Source: Gp13-AA77 sp035946735
Lineage (GTDB): Bacteria; Acidobacteriota; Terriglobia; UBA7540
Reading direction: 5' to 3'
DNA: 64,000 nt
NCBI GenBank assembly: GCA_035946735.1
Contig: DASYYZ010000035.1
Span: 31,442-95,441, forward strand
How positions within the stretch are numbered: the first letter of the stretch is position 1; every line of letters begins with the position of its first letter. The notes beneath the pieces were generated by a model, which worked only from the letters and a program-made list of their open reading frames with translations, made no database searches and had not been told where the DNA came from. A program made the translations under genes and the position numbers. This document shows, piece by piece, positions 9,384-18,867 of this stretch.

Positions 9384-10598
9384 CTACTCGTCGCCGTCGC
9401 CTCCAAAAATCGCTTTGAGCCGGTCGGTCCAGGCCGGCTTCTGGGAACTATCGAGAGCCTGGCGCCGGTTGCCATAAAGAACAAGCCCCACCGTCGCGGC
9501 AAAGGCAGGATCGAGCAGGTCGCCGAGTTCCTCAATGCCGGAAGGCTGGCCCAGGCGCACCGGCATCTTGAGCTCGCGCTCAGCGGCGGCCAACAATCCG
9601 GAGAGCTTCGCCCCTCCGCCCACCAGCACCAGGCCCGCCGACAAGTGTTGTTCGAAGCGCCCCCGCTCCAGCTCGTGGACGGTCAGCTCCATCAGCTCCG
9701 CAGTTCGAGGCTCGAGGATGTCGCGCAACATGGCGGCATCGGCGACTCGTGGCGGCCGTCCGCCGACGCTTGGCACTTCAAAAGAACCCCCGGGGTCGCC
9801 TGCTTCGCCATTCCTCCAGGCAACCTTCAGGCGCTCCGCCTCGGGCATGGGAGTGCGCAGCCCCACAGCCACATCGTTCGTGAAGTACTCTCCGCCCACC
9901 GGGATCGTGGCGGTGTAGCGCAGGCTGCCTTCGCTATAAACCACCAGTTCGGAAGAGCCGCGGCCAATGTCCAGGAGCGCCACGCCGAGCTCGCGCTCGT
10001 CCGGTGTGAGGCAGGCTTCCGCGGCTGCCAGCGGCTCGAGCACCGTGTCTTTCACTTCGATCCCCGCCCGATTCACGGCCGTGACGAGGTTCTCATGGGC
10101 GAGCGTCGAGGCCGTCACGAGGTGGACGTTTACCTCCAGGCGCGTGCCCACCATGCCCCCTGGATTGCGGATCCCTCGCTGGGAGTCGAGCACGTATTCC
10201 TGCCGCTCGGCATGCACTAGCCGGCGATCGCCAGGCATCGCAATGCCCTGCGCGATCTCGAACACTTTGCGAATGTCCTGCGGAGTCACTTGGCGCGGGC
10301 GCGCGCCCAGGCTGAGGGAGCCGGTGGAATTGACTCCCTTGAGGTCGAGTCCTCCCACGCCAATGTAAGCAGAATCGATGGAGAACCCGGCAGCATCCTC
10401 GGCCATCTCCACTGCCTTCTTTACCGCGAGCACGGCCGAGTCGAAATCGTTGATGGACCCTTTGCGCCAGCCCCGGGACTCGGCCATACCGAATCCCGCG
10501 ATCTGCAGCTTGCCCTTTTCCGCCGGACGGCAAACCACCGAGCACGTCTTGCCGTCACCGAGATCGAGAGCCGCGACGTAAGAGAGTCTTCGTGCCAT
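9384..10598 (-). CDS. ftsA: Cell division protein FtsA
   Basis: Actin-like ATPase that tethers FtsZ to the membrane. The 404-residue protein begins YVAALDLGDGKTCSVV (phosphate-1 motif) and contains the SHS2-like 1C domain region around VNVHLVTAS. The phosphate-2 motif is VALLDIGRGSSELVVY and the adenosine motif is GLVLVGGGAKLSGL. The C-terminal amphipathic membrane-targeting helix is less clear: the end is QKPAWTDRLKAIFGGDGDE, where TDRLKAIF could serve. ATG 10598 was preferred to the upstream GTG 10622. Placed between ftsQ and ftsZ as usual. Confidence 0.95.
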   Translation of the reverse strand: MARRLSYVAALDLGDGKTCSVVCRPAEKGKLQIAGFGMAESRGWRKGSINDFDSAVLAVKKAVEMAEDAAGFSIDSAYIGVGGLDLKGVNSTGSLSLGARPRQVTPQDIRKVFEIAQGIAMPGDRRLVHAERQEYVLDSQRGIRNPGGMVGTRLEVNVHLVTASTLAHENLVTAVNRAGIEVKDTVLEPLAAAEACLTPDERELGVALLDIGRGSSELVVYSEGSLRYTATIPVGGEYFTNDVAVGLRTPMPEAERLKVAWRNGEAGDPGGSFEVPSVGGRPPRVADAAMLRDILEPRTAELMELTVHELERGRFEQHLSAGLVLVGGGAKLSGLLAAAERELKMPVRLGQPSGIEELGDLLDPAFAATVGLVLYGNRRQALDSSQKPAWTDRLKAIFGGDGDE

Positions 10599-10668
10599 GC
10601 TGAGCTTCGCCCTATTGAGCACTCATCGACTTGACGCTAGCAACAATCCTGAATTTTTCCCAGGCGCC

Positions 10669-11547
10669 TCAGCGCGCCGTGTGCAATTCCGCCTTGGCGT
10701 TCGCCCGTTCCTTCGGACTCACCACCACTTGTCCCCGGTACCGCAAGTCCACGGAATCGACGGAAGGACTAGCCCTCTGCACCTGTGGCAGCAGCGCCAA
10801 AAACGTGTCAAAACGCTGGCCGAAATCTTTGTCCCCGAAGTGGACCAGAATGGTTTGGCGGCCTTCGACGAGCAGGGCTTTGAGATCTGCGAGGTCGGAC
10901 AAATCGGCCTCAGAAACAGCCCACGCTGCTCCGTTCACGCGCAGCTTCAATTCTTGCGTGAATTGGTCGAAAAGGGCAAGACGCGCCCGGCGATCGGCGA
11001 GACTCATGGAACTGTCGATTCCCGTAAGCACGGGAAAATCAAAAGAGGAATCCGCCGGCTTCTCCAGAGTCACGCCATCCGCATCCACCAGCTTGACACC
11101 TCCCCCCAAATTCACGAAGGCGGTAGGCTTTCTCTCGGTAACGTCCACCTCCAGCCTGTCGGGATAAACGCGCCGCAAACTGGCCGAGCGCACCCATGGG
11201 ATCGCCTCCACCTGTCGCCGGGCTTCCTCGAGTGAAAGCCGGAACAGGTTAGGTTGAGCGCCAGCTCCTATGGCGGCGGCCACCTCCGCCTGCGAAACGA
11301 AGTGATTGCCCCTCAGGATCACGGCGTCGGTTCCGGCGAGATCGAAGCGCGATGAATTCAGGACGTACCAGGCGAGCAGCAGGAACGCCGCGCCGATGGG
11401 AAGAATCAACAGCACTGCCTTGGCGATCCAGGCCAGGAACCGTCGAGGCGCGGACCCGTGCCTGCGAGACACGGGCACGGCCTTCTGGCGCCGGCGATAG
11501 CCTGGCTCCAGCTCAGCGTCGCTCGACCTGTCAAAATCGCGGGACAT
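10669..11547 (-). CDS. ftsQ: Cell division protein FtsQ (POTRA domain)
   Basis: A 292-residue bitopic divisome protein. A basic cytoplasmic tail is followed by one transmembrane helix at ~43-63. A POTRA domain begins FDLAGTDAVILRGNHFVSQAEV and continues through ARRQVEAIPWVRSASLRRVYPDRLEVDVTER. The beta domain then contains DLRYRGQVVVSPK near the end. It bridges the early ring (FtsA/FtsZ) and the late synthases (FtsW/FtsI) through FtsB/FtsL. The murC stop is 24 bp upstream, consistent with one operon. Confidence 0.93.
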   Translation of the reverse strand: MSRDFDRSSDAELEPGYRRRQKAVPVSRRHGSAPRRFLAWIAKAVLLILPIGAAFLLLAWYVLNSSRFDLAGTDAVILRGNHFVSQAEVAAAIGAGAQPNLFRLSLEEARRQVEAIPWVRSASLRRVYPDRLEVDVTERKPTAFVNLGGGVKLVDADGVTLEKPADSSFDFPVLTGIDSSMSLADRRARLALFDQFTQELKLRVNGAAWAVSEADLSDLADLKALLVEGRQTILVHFGDKDFGQRFDTFLALLPQVQRASPSVDSVDLRYRGQVVVSPKERANAKAELHTAR

Positions 11548-11571
11548 GTAAGCCTGTGCAGAACCTTCCTG

Positions 11572-12984
11572 TCACTTGCCGCTGGCGCTGCCGGCCCCGG
11601 CCTCGAGCGGCAACAGCGCTGCCGCCAGCGCCTCACCCAGCTTCCAAACGTTGCCGGCGCCAATGGTCAAAACCATGTCGCCGGATTCCAACTTCGGGAC
11701 CAGGCGCGCGATCAGATCGTCATCCGCGGGCGCATATTCGGACCGGTCAAACCCCAGCTCGTGCATTCTGGCCACCAGCCGTTCCGATGTGATCCCGGGA
11801 ATCGGCGGCTCGCTGGCGGGGTAGATATCGAGCACGTAGGTGCACTCCACGCCCTCGAAGCAGCGGGCGAAATCGTCCATCAGGAACTTGGTGCGCGTGT
11901 AACGATGGGGCTGGAAGACGGCCCAGATCCGCTTCGCGCCCCAATCGCGGGCGGACGAGAGGGTGGCCCGGATCTCCGCGGGGTGATGTCCGTAGTCGTC
12001 CACCACCGTGATGCCGCCCACCTGGGCTTTGATTTGAAACCGGCGATCCGCGCCCCGGAATCGTTCGAGCCCCTGTTTGATCTCGTCCGCTCCCAGGTCG
12101 AGCTCCAGACCAACGGCCACCGCAGCGAGAGCGTTCTGGATGTTGTGCCGGCCAGGGACACTCAATCGGATTCGAGTCAGGCTGCGGCCTCGAGCCACTG
12201 TCGTGAATTCCGTACCCGACGGGCTGATCTCGATCGATTCCGCGGTCACATCGGCGCCAGGCTCGATTCCGTAGGTCACGAGGCGCCGCTGGAGCAGCGG
12301 CCGCACGCTCTCCATCGAGGCACGCCAGGGCGAATCGACGCAGGCAACCACGGCCCCGTAGAACGGCACGCGGTTCATAAAAGCGGCAAAAGCGGCGGTG
12401 ATCTCATCGAGGTCGCGATAGTGCTCAAGATGCTCGCGGTCGATATTCGTGACCACCGCAAGCGACGGCAACAAGTGGAGGAAAGACCGATCGCTCTCGT
12501 CGGCCTCCACCACCATGAGCTCGCCCTTGCCGAGGCGAGCGCTCGAACCAAACGCGTCCAAGCGCCCGCCGATCACTGCGGTGGGGTCGAGCCCGGACTC
12601 AGCCAGCATCAGAGCGATCATCGAGGTCGTCGTCGTCTTGCCGTGCGCCCCAGCCACGGCCACGCTGAACTTCAATCGCATCAGCTCGGCCAGCATCTCG
12701 GCGCGCGGGATCACCGGAATCGCGAGCCGCGCAGCTTCCAGAACCTCCGGATTATCCGGCCGCACGGCGGAGGACGTGACCACCACCTGCGCGCCCGCCA
12801 CCTGCTCGGCGGAGTGACCTTCAAGAAAGCGCACGCCGAGCCGGGCCAGGCGGGCAGTGACGGGGCTCGACTTTGAGTCCGACCCCGACACCGTGAAGCC
12901 CAGGTTGAGCATGACCTCGGCGATGCCGCTCATGCCGATCCCGCCGATTCCCACAAAATGCAATTTGCGGATCTTGCCCAGCAT
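11572..12984 (-). CDS. murC: UDP-N-acetylmuramate-L-alanine ligase MurC
   Basis: Adds L-Ala to UDP-MurNAc, the first step of stem-peptide synthesis in the cytoplasm. The 470-residue protein has the N-terminal Rossmann motif GIGGIGMSGIAE, the ATP loop AGAHGKTTTTSM, the metal/ATP motif EADESDRSF, and the C-terminal YGHHPAEI and FQPHRYTRT motifs of the Mur ligase domain. It lies between murG (14 bp upstream) and ftsQ. In many bacteria murB and/or ddl follow here, and neither is present. Confidence 0.97.
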   Translation of the reverse strand: MLGKIRKLHFVGIGGIGMSGIAEVMLNLGFTVSGSDSKSSPVTARLARLGVRFLEGHSAEQVAGAQVVVTSSAVRPDNPEVLEAARLAIPVIPRAEMLAELMRLKFSVAVAGAHGKTTTTSMIALMLAESGLDPTAVIGGRLDAFGSSARLGKGELMVVEADESDRSFLHLLPSLAVVTNIDREHLEHYRDLDEITAAFAAFMNRVPFYGAVVACVDSPWRASMESVRPLLQRRLVTYGIEPGADVTAESIEISPSGTEFTTVARGRSLTRIRLSVPGRHNIQNALAAVAVGLELDLGADEIKQGLERFRGADRRFQIKAQVGGITVVDDYGHHPAEIRATLSSARDWGAKRIWAVFQPHRYTRTKFLMDDFARCFEGVECTYVLDIYPASEPPIPGITSERLVARMHELGFDRSEYAPADDDLIARLVPKLESGDMVLTIGAGNVWKLGEALAAALLPLEAGAGSASGK

Positions 12985-12998
12985 CTAAACCATTGCCT

Positions 12999-14159
12999 TC
13001 AGACTTGGTGTTCACTTCCGCGTCGCCCGAGCGTCTCGATCAAATCGGCGATGCGAGCGGCTGCGTCCGGCACGGCCATGCTTCTGGCAGCCTGTTCCAT
13101 GGCCGTCAAGCGCTCGGGCCGAGCGGCCAGTTCATCGATCTCCGCCACCAGACGCTCGGGCGTCAGATCAGATTGCTCGATCACGCGCGCCACCCGGGCG
13201 CGCTCCAGCGCCCTCGCATTTTCGATCTGATGCTGATCGGTTGCGCCTGGAAACGGGACCAGCAGGGCTGCCTTCCCCGCTGCGAGCACCTCGCCCAGCG
13301 TGCTGGCGCCGGCGCGCGAAATCAGCAGGTCCGCGGCCGCAAACGCCGACGGCATGTCGTCGATAAAAGCGTGGACCCGCGCTGCCACACCTGCCCTTTC
13401 GTAGGCCTCGCGCACGGCGACTGCGTCGCGTTCGCCGGTTTGATGCACAAACTGCCACCGTCTCAAAGCCAGCAGCGGTAGAGCCTCCAACACGGCACGA
13501 TTGATGGCAGCGGAACCCTGGCTGCCTCCGAAAATCAGTATCGTGAACGGCGGCTTGTGATCGCGTGCTGGAATGTCGAAGAACGCGCGTCGAACCGGCA
13601 GACCGGTCAGCCGCGCCTTCGATCCGAAACACCGCGAAGTCTCTTCGAACCCGGTCGCGACCAGAGTGACCAGCGGCGCGAGCACTCGGTTCGTGAACCC
13701 CGGTGAGGCGTTCGGCTCCACGATGATGGTTGGGATGCGCAACACGGCCGCCTCCAGCAGCACCGGTCCGGCAACGTAGCCACCCATGCCCATCACCACA
13801 TCAGGCCGAAACGATCGCAGCGCGCGCGCCGCCTTCCAGAAACTGCGCGGCAGCACCAGGGCGTTTTTAGCGAAGCGCCATCCTCGAATTCCTTTAAGAC
13901 CTGCAGCCGGAAGGGCCCGGTAAGCGAATCCGGAGCGTTCGATTAGCCGTGATTCCAGGCCGCGAGCCGTGCCGAGAAACTGAAACTGCGGGTCGCCGGA
14001 CACGGATGCTGTCCCCCGCCTCACCATCTCTTCCGCCACCGCCAGCGCCGGGAAAATGTGGCCTCCCGTTCCGCCCGCCACCACTAGCACGCGTAGTGGG
14101 CGCACGCCTCGGTGAGTTGCAACACGTTCTTTTCGCAGCAAGGCTACAGCCGGTTCCAT
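12999..14159 (-). CDS. murG: UDP-GlcNAc:lipid I transferase MurG
   Basis: Converts lipid I to lipid II at the inner face of the membrane (GT28 family, GT-B fold). The glycine-rich loop LVVAGGTGGHIFPALAVAEE, the second loop MGMGGYVAGPVLLEA, IFGGSQGSAAIN and the C-terminal ISRAGASTLGE motif are all present. The start is uncertain: ATG 14159 (386 residues) lies after the ftsW stop. ATG 14186, or TTG 14222 preceded by GGAG, would overlap ftsW and add 9-21 non-conserved residues. Confidence 0.95.
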   Translation of the reverse strand: MEPAVALLRKERVATHRGVRPLRVLVVAGGTGGHIFPALAVAEEMVRRGTASVSGDPQFQFLGTARGLESRLIERSGFAYRALPAAGLKGIRGWRFAKNALVLPRSFWKAARALRSFRPDVVMGMGGYVAGPVLLEAAVLRIPTIIVEPNASPGFTNRVLAPLVTLVATGFEETSRCFGSKARLTGLPVRRAFFDIPARDHKPPFTILIFGGSQGSAAINRAVLEALPLLALRRWQFVHQTGERDAVAVREAYERAGVAARVHAFIDDMPSAFAAADLLISRAGASTLGEVLAAGKAALLVPFPGATDQHQIENARALERARVARVIEQSDLTPERLVAEIDELAARPERLTAMEQAARSMAVPDAAARIADLIETLGRRGSEHQV

Positions 14160-14175
14160 CAGCGCTGGATCAGTC

Positions 14176-15267
14176 TCAAGTAGCATGTTGGGAGATGTTG
14201 AGCAGAACACCGACTGCCACAAGCTCCATGAGAAGAGATGAGCCCCCGTAGCTGACGAGCGGCAACGGAATACCCTTCGTGGGCAGCAGACTCAGTACCA
14301 CGCTCATGTTCACGAGAGCCTGGCCCACAAGCATGGTGGTCAAGCCTACGGCCAGCAGGCGTCCAAAGGGGTCCCGGCAGCGAGAGGCAGTGCGCAGTCC
14401 GCGCCACAGCAGGATGGCAAACAGCACCACCACGGCCAGCGCGCCCAGCAGGCCCAGCTCTTCTCCGATCACTGCAAAAATGAAGTCGTTGTGAGGCTCG
14501 GGAAGGTAGAAAAGCTTCTCCTTGCCTTCCATCAGTCCGACACCGGTGAGCCCGCCTGTGGCCACGGCGATCTTAGCCTGAAGGGCTTGAAAACCCATTC
14601 CGAGCGGGTCTTTGTTCGGATCAAGGTAAGCTTCGATCCGCTTCCACTGGTAGGGTACGCGGTACACCATGAGGTAGAACGCGGGAATCGCCGTGGCCAG
14701 CGCCAGGCCGAAGTAGCCGAGCCGGAGCCCGGCGACAAACAGCATGGACGCCGCTACAAACAAGATGGCGAGTGACGTCCCGAGGTCCGGCTGTTTAAGG
14801 ATCATGCCCACGGTGAGACCCGTGATCATGCCAACGGGAAGTAGCGTGTGCGCGAAATCATTCACGTCATCGCGCCGCAGACTGAGAAAATAAGCGAGGA
14901 ACAACACCAGCGCCAGCTTCGAGAACTCAGACGGCTCGAAGCTGAACCCTCCCAGATGAAGCCACCGGTGCACGTTGTGGCTCTTGCCGGAGAGGAGCGC
15001 ACCCAGGAGCAACACCAGTTCCAGGCCGACCACAGGAAACACAATGGTCGGGCTCTGCAGGCGCCGGTAATCGAAGTTCATCAGCGCGACCATCACCACG
15101 AGTCCCGCTGCCGCCCAGATAACCTGCCGTACCACGAAGTAGTAGCTGCTTCCGTAGCGCTCCGCCGCCATCACCGCCGAAGCGCTGTAGACCATGAGCG
15201 CGCCGAACAGCACCAGCACCACCACGGCGCCAAACAGAATCTTGTCCGACTCAAGTTTTCTCGCCAT
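14176..15267 (-). CDS. ftsW: Peptidoglycan glycosyltransferase FtsW (SEDS family)
   Basis: A septal peptidoglycan polymerase with about ten transmembrane helices. The 363-residue protein shows SEDS landmarks: the long external loop around LGGFSFEPSEFSKLA, ILKQPDLGTS, the active-site-region VATGGLTGVGLMEGKEKLFYLPEPHNDFIF type sequence, and the end PTKGIPLPLVSYGGSS. The ATG at 15267 is preceded by TTGGAGATCT, a good ribosome site, so it was preferred to the in-frame start at 15306. It pairs with FtsI encoded upstream in the cluster. Confidence 0.96.
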   Translation of the reverse strand: MARKLESDKILFGAVVVLVLFGALMVYSASAVMAAERYGSSYYFVVRQVIWAAAGLVVMVALMNFDYRRLQSPTIVFPVVGLELVLLLGALLSGKSHNVHRWLHLGGFSFEPSEFSKLALVLFLAYFLSLRRDDVNDFAHTLLPVGMITGLTVGMILKQPDLGTSLAILFVAASMLFVAGLRLGYFGLALATAIPAFYLMVYRVPYQWKRIEAYLDPNKDPLGMGFQALQAKIAVATGGLTGVGLMEGKEKLFYLPEPHNDFIFAVIGEELGLLGALAVVVLFAILLWRGLRTASRCRDPFGRLLAVGLTTMLVGQALVNMSVVLSLLPTKGIPLPLVSYGGSSLLMELVAVGVLLNISQHAT

Positions 15268-15314
15268 AGATCTCCAACGCAACCGCCAGAATCCGGGAGC
15301 GGACACCAGGAAAA

Positions 15315-17543
15315 CTACTCCTGCGAAGTCTCCGTGCCCGGCGCCTTCTTTCGGCGGCGCTTTCCGCGAGTCGGTTCTTCTCCGGAACCCGCGATCAGGC
15401 CCGCCGGGCTCGTTGCATCTGCCGGTTTCGTGGAATCGATGCGGCTCCCGCCGGCAGAAGGAGCCTCGGGGGTAACTTCGAAAATCAGGGGCTCGTCGCG
15501 GGGAAGTTGCATGTCCCCGCCACTCGGGGTTGGCTTCAGGTCCAGATCGAGGTTGTAGGCATTGCCGCGGTCGAGAACGATGTCGGAGAAAGGCTCGTCC
15601 GCATCCATGGGCAGCCGCTGCTCCGAATCAAGCTCGTACACATATATCCGATCAGGCGAAGTTTGATCGGGTTCAACTGCTGGAGGCTCCGGAGCCTTGA
15701 GCCTCTCTGCCTCCGGCCCGCGAGCCGAAACGGAGGGGCCCGGTGCAGGCTCGGGCGCGGCCGGTTCCTCGTAGGGGAGCGTTTCCTCCGCTGCGCTCGC
15801 CGGTACAAGTAGCGGCGGCACTTCCGCCGGCGCAGAGAGCTCCGGCGATTTCGGTGGTAACTCCGCCTCTACGGCCTCGCTGATCTCGTCCTCCAAGAGT
15901 GGTTCCGGCAAGCTTGTTGGCAGCTCCGCAGGCGGAGGAGCGCTGGGACTCGGAAGGCTTGGGATCGCGGTCGGCGGCCTAGCAGTGCCCCATCGAGCGG
16001 GCCCGGTCGCCGGCGGTGCTGTCGCGGGCGGCGAAAGCTGAAACGGTTCGGGCGCACTCTCGAGAGTGGTCGCGACCCTGCCAGAGCCGGCTTCAGGTTG
16101 AATCCGGCGCGCTCGAGCGTCTCCTAGCCAGCTGCGGCGCAGACGCGCCACATGCCCTTCTTGCGCGAGCCCCTCCACAATTTGCTTGAACCGCCGCCCG
16201 CGCTCCTCGTAGTCCTGAAACTGATCGAAACTGGAGCAGGCAGGCGAGAGCAGGATCACGTCGTCAGGCCGTGCGCGGCTGAAGGCGCTGCGGACGGCCG
16301 TCTCCAGATCGCCCGCCGGGACGAGGTCGACCGTGCCCGCGAGCTCGCCCGCGATGCGTTCAGTAGCGGCGCCGATGAGCAGCACCTCGCGCACGCGGTT
16401 CTTCAGCAGCGGAATCAGCGGCGCATAAGGCGCGCCCTTGTCTTTGCCTCCGAGAATCAGGTGAACCCCGCCGTCAAAAGCCCCCAGCGCCTTGACCGTG
16501 GCGTCCACGCTGGTGGCTTTGGAATCGTTGTAGAACTCCACGCCCAGCACCTGACCCGCCAACTCGAGCCGATGCTCCACGCCGCGAAATTCGCGCACCG
16601 CCTTCGCAATGGCATCGAAATCAGCGCCCAGCACGCAGGCTGCTGCTGAGGCCGCCAGCACGTTCTCCAGGTTGAACGCTCCGCGCAGTTTCACGTCGCC
16701 GGGCGAGAACAGGTCGCGCTGCAGATGCCCGACCCGATAGACCACCTGTCCCCCGGAGAGCAGCAGTCCTTCGGGTATATCCTGTGTGCGGCTGAAGAAG
16801 GTCTTGCGGCCGTGCCCGCGCTCCGCGAGTCCCGCCACGACAGGATCATCGGCGTTCAGCACGGCGTAGTCGCTTTCAGTTTGATTGCTAAGGATTCGCG
16901 CCTTGGCATCGACATAAGACTCGAACGAGGGATGCCGGTCCAGGTGATTGGGCGTGATGTTCAGCATCACCGCAACCTGCGGGTTCATCGAATCTGTGCC
17001 CTCAAGCTGAAAACTGCTTAGTTCCACCACGGCAACGCTTTCTGCCGTGGACTCGTCCACCATGGAGATCAGCGGAGCGCCGATATTGCCTCCGACAAAG
17101 GTTTGAAATCCGGATTCCTGCAGCATACGCCCCAGCAGCGCCGTGGTGGTGGTCTTGCCGTTCGAGCCTGTGACGCCCACCAGGTTTCCTTTGAAAAACC
17201 AACTGGCGGCCTCAACTTCTGCAACAACCGGGATTCCGCGCCCTCGCGCCGCCTGAAGCGCGGGAAGTTCCCAGGACACGCCGGGACTGGTGACCACCAG
17301 GTCCTGGCGTCCAAAAGTCTCGCTGCCATGCTGGCCGAACTCCACTCCGATCTTCCGGCCCAGCAGATGCGGAATTTCAGCGGCAAACGACCACGGCGGT
17401 CGCGAGTCCGAGACCGTCACCACCGCTCCGCGCCGGTACAGAAAGTCGGCCGCGGCGCGTCCGCTGCGGGCGAAACCCGCCACCAGCACGCGCTTCCCCT
17501 CGAGATTCTGCATTCGGGATCGAAGCGATTCGGCCTTGCTCAC
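15315..17543 (-). CDS. murD: MurD ligase with a ~280-residue Pro/Glu-rich C-terminal extension
   Basis: UDP-MurNAc-L-Ala:D-Glu ligase. Residues 1-461 form a complete MurD: VAGFARSGRAAADFL at the N-terminus, the P loop VTGSNGKTTTT (~124-134), LNITPNHLDRH, NDSKATSVDAT and the C-terminal LLSPACSSFDQFQDYEERG. The enzyme usually ends here (~450 residues). The frame then continues for 281 residues (bases 15318-16160) rich in Pro, Ala and Glu, with a more ordered patch near SPDRIYVYELDSEQRL and FSDIVLDRGNAYNLDLDL, and ends in a basic GKRRRKKAPG tail. No stop or frame change separates the two parts. GTG start at 17543. The tail could be a docking or disordered interaction domain, or a second gene fused by loss of a stop. 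Confidence 0.93.
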   Translation of the reverse strand: MSKAESLRSRMQNLEGKRVLVAGFARSGRAAADFLYRRGAVVTVSDSRPPWSFAAEIPHLLGRKIGVEFGQHGSETFGRQDLVVTSPGVSWELPALQAARGRGIPVVAEVEAASWFFKGNLVGVTGSNGKTTTTALLGRMLQESGFQTFVGGNIGAPLISMVDESTAESVAVVELSSFQLEGTDSMNPQVAVMLNITPNHLDRHPSFESYVDAKARILSNQTESDYAVLNADDPVVAGLAERGHGRKTFFSRTQDIPEGLLLSGGQVVYRVGHLQRDLFSPGDVKLRGAFNLENVLAASAAACVLGADFDAIAKAVREFRGVEHRLELAGQVLGVEFYNDSKATSVDATVKALGAFDGGVHLILGGKDKGAPYAPLIPLLKNRVREVLLIGAATERIAGELAGTVDLVPAGDLETAVRSAFSRARPDDVILLSPACSSFDQFQDYEERGRRFKQIVEGLAQEGHVARLRRSWLGDARARRIQPEAGSGRVATTLESAPEPFQLSPPATAPPATGPARWGTARPPTAIPSLPSPSAPPPAELPTSLPEPLLEDEISEAVEAELPPKSPELSAPAEVPPLLVPASAAEETLPYEEPAAPEPAPGPSVSARGPEAERLKAPEPPAVEPDQTSPDRIYVYELDSEQRLPMDADEPFSDIVLDRGNAYNLDLDLKPTPSGGDMQLPRDEPLIFEVTPEAPSAGGSRIDSTKPADATSPAGLIAGSGEEPTRGKRRRKKAPGTETSQE

Positions 17544-17645
17544 GTTTATGCTTTATGGGCTATCCCGGCTCGCGGCAGTCTGAAAGAACCCGACGCTACA
17601 TCTTGCATTCTACTCCGGGCGGCTGCCGCCGGACAGTATTGCCTT

Positions 17646-18776
17646 TCAGCGTATCTTCAGCGTCGTAAGAGCAAACAACGAGAAGACCAGAGCCACGATC
17701 CAGAAACGCGCGATAATTTTCGACTCCTTCCACCCTTCAAGCTCGAAGTGATGATGAATCGGCGACATGCGAAAAATCCGCCGGCCAGTACTCTTGAACC
17801 AGAACACCTGCAGGATGACCGAAAGCGCCTCCACCACGAAGATGCCTCCGATAAATGGCAGGAGCAACTCCTGCTTGATCATGACGGCCACGGCGGCGAT
17901 CGATCCGCCGAGCGACAGCGAGCCCACGTCGCCCATGAAAATTTCGGCGGGATAAGCGTTGTACCAGAGGAATCCCAGGCTTGCGCCCACCATGGCACCG
18001 CAGAAAGGGGTGAGCTCCGCGACCCCTGGCAGGTGCTCTACGTCCAGATATCCGGCCCAGGCCGCATTGCCGGCCACGTAGGTAAGCGCCGTCAATGCCG
18101 AAGCGGAGATGATCACGCAGCCAATCGCCAGGCCGTCGAGTCCGTCGGTAAGATTGACCGCGTTCGACGAGCCTACCAGCAGGAAGATCACAAAAATGAG
18201 AAAAGGCAGGAAACCCAACGGGTAAGTCCAGGGATTGTGCAACAGCGAGCCGATCAGGAAGCTCGGATGGATGCGCTTGTAAAACGGAAAGGTGAGATCG
18301 GTGGAGTAGCGCCCGGCCGCAGCCAGCAGCATCAGCGCCACACCGAACAGGAAAGCTACCAGAACCTGCAGGAGTATCTTCGTGCGCCCGGTGAGCCCCA
18401 GATTACGCCGCTGCAGCACCTTCTGGTAGTCGTCCCAGAAACCGATGCTCGCGAAAGCCAACGTGACGGTTACGGCCAGCCAAACAAAAAAGTTGGTGAG
18501 GTCGGTCCAGAGCAATGTGGGAACAATGACACATAGGTTGATGAGAACCCCGCCCATCGTGGGCGTGCCCGCCTTGGCGCGATGGGATTGCGGTCCCTCC
18601 TCGCGGATGAACTGGCCGATCTGAAATTCCTTCAGCTTCCCGATCGTCGCGGGCCCTGCGATGATTGAGAGCAGCAGGGCCGTAATGCTGGCGAAGCCCG
18701 TTCGAAGGGTGATGTAGCGGAACAGGTTGAGCACGTGGAGATGAGTGTGAAATCTGAGATAGAGAAAATAGAACAT
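17646..18776 (-). CDS. mraY: Phospho-MurNAc-pentapeptide translocase MraY
   Basis: Transfers phospho-MurNAc-pentapeptide to undecaprenyl phosphate to make lipid I. The 376-residue protein has about ten membrane helices. The N-terminus FRYITLRTGFASITALL and GTPTMGGVLI are typical. Active-site motifs NAVNLTDGLDGLA (catalytic Asp region), FLWYNAYPAEIFMGDVGSLSLG and the loop MSPIHHHFELEGW are intact. About 100 bp separate it from murD. The 91-bp gap to murF upstream contains a short palindromic repeat. Confidence 0.97.
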   Translation of the reverse strand: MFYFLYLRFHTHLHVLNLFRYITLRTGFASITALLLSIIAGPATIGKLKEFQIGQFIREEGPQSHRAKAGTPTMGGVLINLCVIVPTLLWTDLTNFFVWLAVTVTLAFASIGFWDDYQKVLQRRNLGLTGRTKILLQVLVAFLFGVALMLLAAAGRYSTDLTFPFYKRIHPSFLIGSLLHNPWTYPLGFLPFLIFVIFLLVGSSNAVNLTDGLDGLAIGCVIISASALTALTYVAGNAAWAGYLDVEHLPGVAELTPFCGAMVGASLGFLWYNAYPAEIFMGDVGSLSLGGSIAAVAVMIKQELLLPFIGGIFVVEALSVILQVFWFKSTGRRIFRMSPIHHHFELEGWKESKIIARFWIVALVFSLFALTTLKIR

Positions 18777-18813
18777 AAAATCGGCCGAACGCCGTCACTA
18801 CCATTCAAGGGAG

Positions 18814-18843
18814 CGCGTAGCGGCGGGTTTACCCCGCCACGCA
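18814..18843. repeat. Short palindromic repeat between mraY and murF
   Basis: GGCGGGGTAAACCCGCC-type hairpin (as read on the minus strand) followed by TACGC. The same core occurs at 61641-61690. It belongs to a small dispersed palindrome family and could form a hairpin in the dcw transcript; whether it attenuates or stabilises RNA is unknown. Confidence 0.6.
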
Positions 18844-18867
18844 TGGCGGCGCGACGCCGCCTCTCCT

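Noticed and set aside
11458..12876. 472-codon plus-strand frame opposite murC
   Set aside because: His/Arg-rich antisense shadow of a conserved gene, typical of high-GC DNA.
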